From assembly GCF_051628905.1 (NCBI RefSeq), contig NZ_CP157575.1, positions 1,364,001-1,428,000 of the forward strand: DNA of 64,000 nt, given 5' to 3'. The notes below the pieces were generated by a model that saw only the letters and a program-made list of their open reading frames with translations, was not told the origin of the DNA and did no database searches. Position 1 is the stretch's first letter, and each line of letters begins with the position of its first letter. Below, piece after piece: positions 61,060 to 64,000 of the stretch. The position numbers were made by a program, and so were the translations under genes. Source of the DNA: Asaia sp037151935. Lineage in GTDB: Bacteria > Pseudomonadota > Alphaproteobacteria > Acetobacterales > Acetobacteraceae.

Positions 61060-62841
61060 TCAATGCTCGAGCTTGAAAAGCGCGACACGTTCTCTCAGAA
61101 CCGAGGCCGCTTTGTCGAGAGAGGCGATTGCCGCGGTATTCTCTTCGACCATCGCGGCATTTTGCTGTGTCGACTTGGTCATTTCGCCCACAGCAAGATT
61201 GATTTCCTGCATCGCGGAAAACTGTCCGGTCGCTGAATGAGCAATCTCGGCAACGAGCTTATCGATTTCGGAGACCTGTTTGAGAATAATACCAAGAGCG
61301 CCACCGGCTTCTCGTACCAGCCTGACCCCATCCGAGACATAATCACTCGAACTGGAGACCATCTCTTTGACCCGGCGCGCGCCCTCAGTCGAACGCTGGG
61401 CCAACGTGCGGACTTCGGTCGCCACGACAGCAAAGCCTCTCCCAGCGTCACCAGCACGAGCAGCTTCAATTCCCGCATTGAGCGCCAAAAGATTGGTCTG
61501 AAAAGCGATTTCATCGATCAGGCCGATTACCTGGCTGATCTGGGAAAAGCTGCTTTCAATCTGACTCATAGCGTTAACGGCGTTGTGCACCATGGAACCG
61601 GATTTTTCGGCACCTGAACGGGTCTCATCTGTGACGGTCGCCGCCTTTCGGGCGCTATCTGCTGCGTCACGCAGCATGCTAACAACACGCTCGATGGCTG
61701 CCGAAGACTCTTCAATGCTCGCAGCCTGCTGCTCCGTGCGGCGCGACATGTCATTGGAAGCAACAGAGATCTCTCCGGTGCCCGAACCAATCGCCATAAC
61801 ACTCTGTTGTATCACAGCGAAAGTTTGGTTCAGACGTTCGAAAGAATCGTTGAAGTCGGTCTTCATAACCTGCAAGCGCTGTGGAAGCTGAGCGTCTATA
61901 CGATAAACCAGATTCCCTTCCGAAGCCGCTGCCAGCCCCCTGCGTATTGCCTCGACCGCTCTGGACTCTTCCTCAAGTTCTCGCGCCACACGCTCTGCAT
62001 TTTCGGCACGTTCCCGAGCGACAATCTCGCGATCCGCTGCCTGTTCTGCCTCTTGAAGCTTCGCCTTCTGCAATCCGGTTTGCATGGTGCCGAGCGCCTT
62101 GGCCATGTCGCCCACTTCGTCGCCTCGATCAACGCAAGGAATAGATCCCTCGAGTTTTCCGTCGGCAACGCCAAGCATACGGTCACGAACCAAAAGCAGA
62201 GGGTCGACGATTGTTCTCTGGCTCATGATCAGGGTCGCTACCAGAATCAGGATCTGAACGACGACCAGACCGATCACACAGTTTCGAATGGAAGCTCGTG
62301 CCGCTTCAGCCAATGTGCGCGAAGCTGCCTCGACGTGAACAATACGTTGTCCGGTAATCGCCCCAATATCGATAGCAAGATGCACACCTTCCTGGTCAGA
62401 CGCCTGCATGATCGTGCGCATTCGCGCCACATCGCCCTTGGCCTGAGCAGTCAGAATCGCATTGAGCTGCTGCTCAAAGGAGTCGTAGCGACCCATCATA
62501 GGCGCAAAAGTCGCCTCGAGCCTTGGGTCGGTCCTCACTGCCTCGGCGAACAGGTCACGCGTTCCCCTGATGTCCTTTTGAAAGCGCGTAATCACCTCTC
62601 CAACAAAAGGACTTTGCGCCTGGTCGGTTATGAGATGGGTCGCAAAGAGAAGCGCGTTGAGCTTATCGGTGATACGAGCCAGCAAAATTGTGCCGCGATC
62701 ATCCGTATTGATAAAGGCGCGATAACGGAAATCTGTTGCCATCTGGTTTTGCACCAGAAAAGCTGCGCCCACGAAGGTAACCAGTGTTAATGTTATCGCA
62801 ACGAGTGCGATCTTTGTCTTGAAACGGAGAACACTGAACAT
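61060..62841 (-). CDS. Membrane methyl-accepting chemotaxis protein
   Basis: 593 residues: transmembrane helix 1 (about 9-29), a helical periplasmic domain of about 165 residues, transmembrane helix 2 (about 185-210), HAMP (RTIVDPLLLVRDRMLGVADGKLEGSI), a second HAMP-like linker, and the signalling domain with IDEIAFQTNLLALNAGIEAARAGDAGRGFAVVATEVRTLAQRS. It ends in FKLEH, without a pentapeptide tether for CheR. It is a standard receptor for an unknown attractant; no flagellar or che genes are in the window. Confidence 0.93.
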   Translation of the reverse strand: MFSVLRFKTKIALVAITLTLVTFVGAAFLVQNQMATDFRYRAFINTDDRGTILLARITDKLNALLFATHLITDQAQSPFVGEVITRFQKDIRGTRDLFAEAVRTDPRLEATFAPMMGRYDSFEQQLNAILTAQAKGDVARMRTIMQASDQEGVHLAIDIGAITGQRIVHVEAASRTLAEAARASIRNCVIGLVVVQILILVATLIMSQRTIVDPLLLVRDRMLGVADGKLEGSIPCVDRGDEVGDMAKALGTMQTGLQKAKLQEAEQAADREIVARERAENAERVARELEEESRAVEAIRRGLAAASEGNLVYRIDAQLPQRLQVMKTDFNDSFERLNQTFAVIQQSVMAIGSGTGEISVASNDMSRRTEQQAASIEESSAAIERVVSMLRDAADSARKAATVTDETRSGAEKSGSMVHNAVNAMSQIESSFSQISQVIGLIDEIAFQTNLLALNAGIEAARAGDAGRGFAVVATEVRTLAQRSTEGARRVKEMVSSSSDYVSDGVRLVREAGGALGIILKQVSEIDKLVAEIAHSATGQFSAMQEINLAVGEMTKSTQQNAAMVEENTAAIASLDKAASVLRERVALFKLEH

Positions 62842-63136
62842 GGAAGGGAGAGCCTTATCTCAAGGTGTCCCCAAATATTCCGGCACAAAAATTAAAAAAT
62901 CCTCTCCGCACAAGCTCAAAACGGATAGTTACAAAAAATCAGCACATGACGGTCCAATTTTTATTGGGGTATACGGCATAATATATTTTCAATAAAAATA
63001 ATGGTCCGTAAAATATTTTTATTGTATTTTTACAATATAACGATATTAATTCCCCGACGAATATTTTTTGTGCTTTAATTTTCTTTATTTACATCTTGCT
63101 GATAACACTTCTTGGCTTCGCAAAAGCTTCAAAAGT
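62842..63136. other. AT-rich intergenic region upstream of the chemoreceptor
   Basis: About 295 bp, strongly AT-rich compared with its surroundings, with many A/T runs. It should hold the promoter of the membrane chemoreceptor. No gene is seen. Confidence 0.5.
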
Positions 63137-63391
63137 CTACTCTGAAGGTGCCTCGTGCGGTCGGTCAGAAATATTTCGAACCACGCGTGCCACCACATAG
63201 ACCATAAGCGTAGAAGAAACGCAAAATGCAGCCACCTCGGCGCCGAGGTCACATATTGCAGGTAAAGACACAAAATCGCTGGATCCTAAACCCTGTTCTG
63301 ATAGCCAATCATTTATCAACGTTAAACCATGCGAAATAACTGTTTCGGCAATCCCGAAAATCGTCAAAACGACTATTATTTTTGTTGCCAT
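63137..63391 (-). CDS. Small two-helix membrane protein, function unknown
   Basis: 84 residues from the ATG at 63391, which follows a strong GGGAGG ribosome site; the longer frame to 63505 lacks one. Helix 1 (about 3-25: IIVVLTIFGIAETVISHGLTL) and helix 2 (about 48-68: AAFCVSSTLMVYVVARVV) flank a short loop, and the tail is charged (RNISDRPHEAPSE). I do not recognise the family. It has no close neighbour on its strand. Confidence 0.6.
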   Translation of the reverse strand: MATKIIVVLTIFGIAETVISHGLTLINDWLSEQGLGSSDFVSLPAICDLGAEVAAFCVSSTLMVYVVARVVRNISDRPHEAPSE

Positions 63392-63773
63392 AATACCTCC
63401 CTCGATCTGGGATTCCAGAGTTCGGCCCGACCCTATGCACCAATCATTAAGAGAAAATTCCTGCCGGTGAATTCTCTCTCTCATAGTGATCATTTTCGAC
63501 CACATCGCTATCCAAGCTCGGGGTTTTCCGCTCGCCGCCCCTCAATGGCTGGGCGCTTTTCCCGGGTTACGAGCCTGGAAATCTATACGAAACCGATGAA
63601 GCGCCGGACCAGGCTGGCAAGATATCCGATCCAAAGCCGTATGGTTGCGAGATTGAGTCAGCTTCTGAAAGACATAACGGTCTTGTCTTCGGCGGGGGGG
63701 GCATCAGTTTGAGGCGATTGAAGATCTACTTGACGCCGGTTCGTAGCTTATACCGCGCCTACTTCGTCTCCCT
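63392..63773. other. Intergenic DNA, no gene supported
   Basis: About 380 bp. Both strands have short frames without recognisable features; a plus-strand frame at 63329-63712 mostly mirrors the small membrane protein region. Confidence 0.45.
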
Positions 63774-64000
63774 ATGAATATTACAGACTTTTTTAATGAA
63801 ACAAGTCGCATCCCCATCTATTTTTCAGATCTCATGAAAAATACTTTCGTTCGTCTTCCCGATCTGGTTGCATTATTATGGGATTTAGAGCGGATCATTG
63901 AATCGCGGCATCTACAGCTTGGCACTCTGAAACCTGACCGGCGGTGTGGACAAAGCCATTACGTCATGCCTGATCCATTCACCAATCGCGCCAATGACGC
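63774..64000 (+). CDS. Possible hypothetical protein, 5' part, runs off the window
   Basis: An ATG frame of 75 codons stays open to the right edge (MNITDFFNETSRIPIYFSDL, then LPDLVALLWDLERIIE). There is no clear ribosome site and no family is recognised. It is recorded because the frame is open, but it may be chance. Confidence 0.25.
   Translation, partial: MNITDFFNETSRIPIYFSDLMKNTFVRLPDLVALLWDLERIIESRHLQLGTLKPDRRCGQSHYVMPDPFTNRAND

Overview
The window looks like accessory and catabolic DNA of an acetic-acid-type alphaproteobacterium (Acetobacteraceae). This is inferred from the roughly 60% GC codon style, the Moco/[2Fe-2S]/tri-haem cytochrome aldehyde-dehydrogenase set, the many periplasmic respiratory dehydrogenase genes and the many TonB-dependent receptors. 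The genus cannot be fixed by reading alone. No rRNA, tRNA or CRISPR array was seen.

1-13.1 kb: the 5' part of one giant minus-strand non-ribosomal peptide synthetase, open in a single frame from the start codon at 13125 to the window edge. Its order is C-A-T-C-A-T-C-A-T-C-A-T-TE. Modules are near-identical DNA repeats (period 3186 or 3198 bp) that differ mainly in a 417-429 bp cassette holding the substrate-specificity residues of each A domain. A1 and A2 read as serine-type; A3 and A4 carry two related, unassigned codes. The first C domain is AT-rich and unlike the others. Broken IS5-type transposase DNA lies upstream.

14.3-25 kb: a secreted Yellow/MRJP-like protein, a zinc-type alcohol dehydrogenase interrupted by one stop codon beside a divergent HxlR regulator, and a five-gene amine or omega-amino-acid catabolic operon (class III aminotransferase, tautomerase, APC permease, aldehyde dehydrogenase, FAD amine oxidase). 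That operon diverges from a MocR-type regulator across repeated ATACAG motifs.

25-39 kb: a periplasmic amine-respiration island. It has a TonB receptor, a TTQ amine dehydrogenase cluster in B-E-D-A order with two c-type cytochromes, a complete cytochrome bc1 operon carrying a second MauD-like gene, and a Moco aldehyde oxidoreductase with its tri-haem cytochrome. Together they suggest amine to aldehyde to acid oxidation outside the cytoplasm with electrons entering the respiratory chain. XdhC and a MobA-like protein at 46.5-48.0 kb probably serve the molybdenum enzyme.

39.4-46.3 kb: a tightly packed operon of TonB receptor, two secreted alpha/beta hydrolases, a DUF3237 protein and an XRE-cupin regulator, with unknown substrate. 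48.3-57.7 kb: a POT-like transporter, two siderophore-type TonB receptors that share an upstream sequence motif (one also with a Fur-like box), a secreted protein of unknown function and a two-component system. 57.8-64 kb: a short-chain dehydrogenase, a soluble and a membrane chemoreceptor separated by transposase debris, a small membrane protein, and an ORF running off the right edge.
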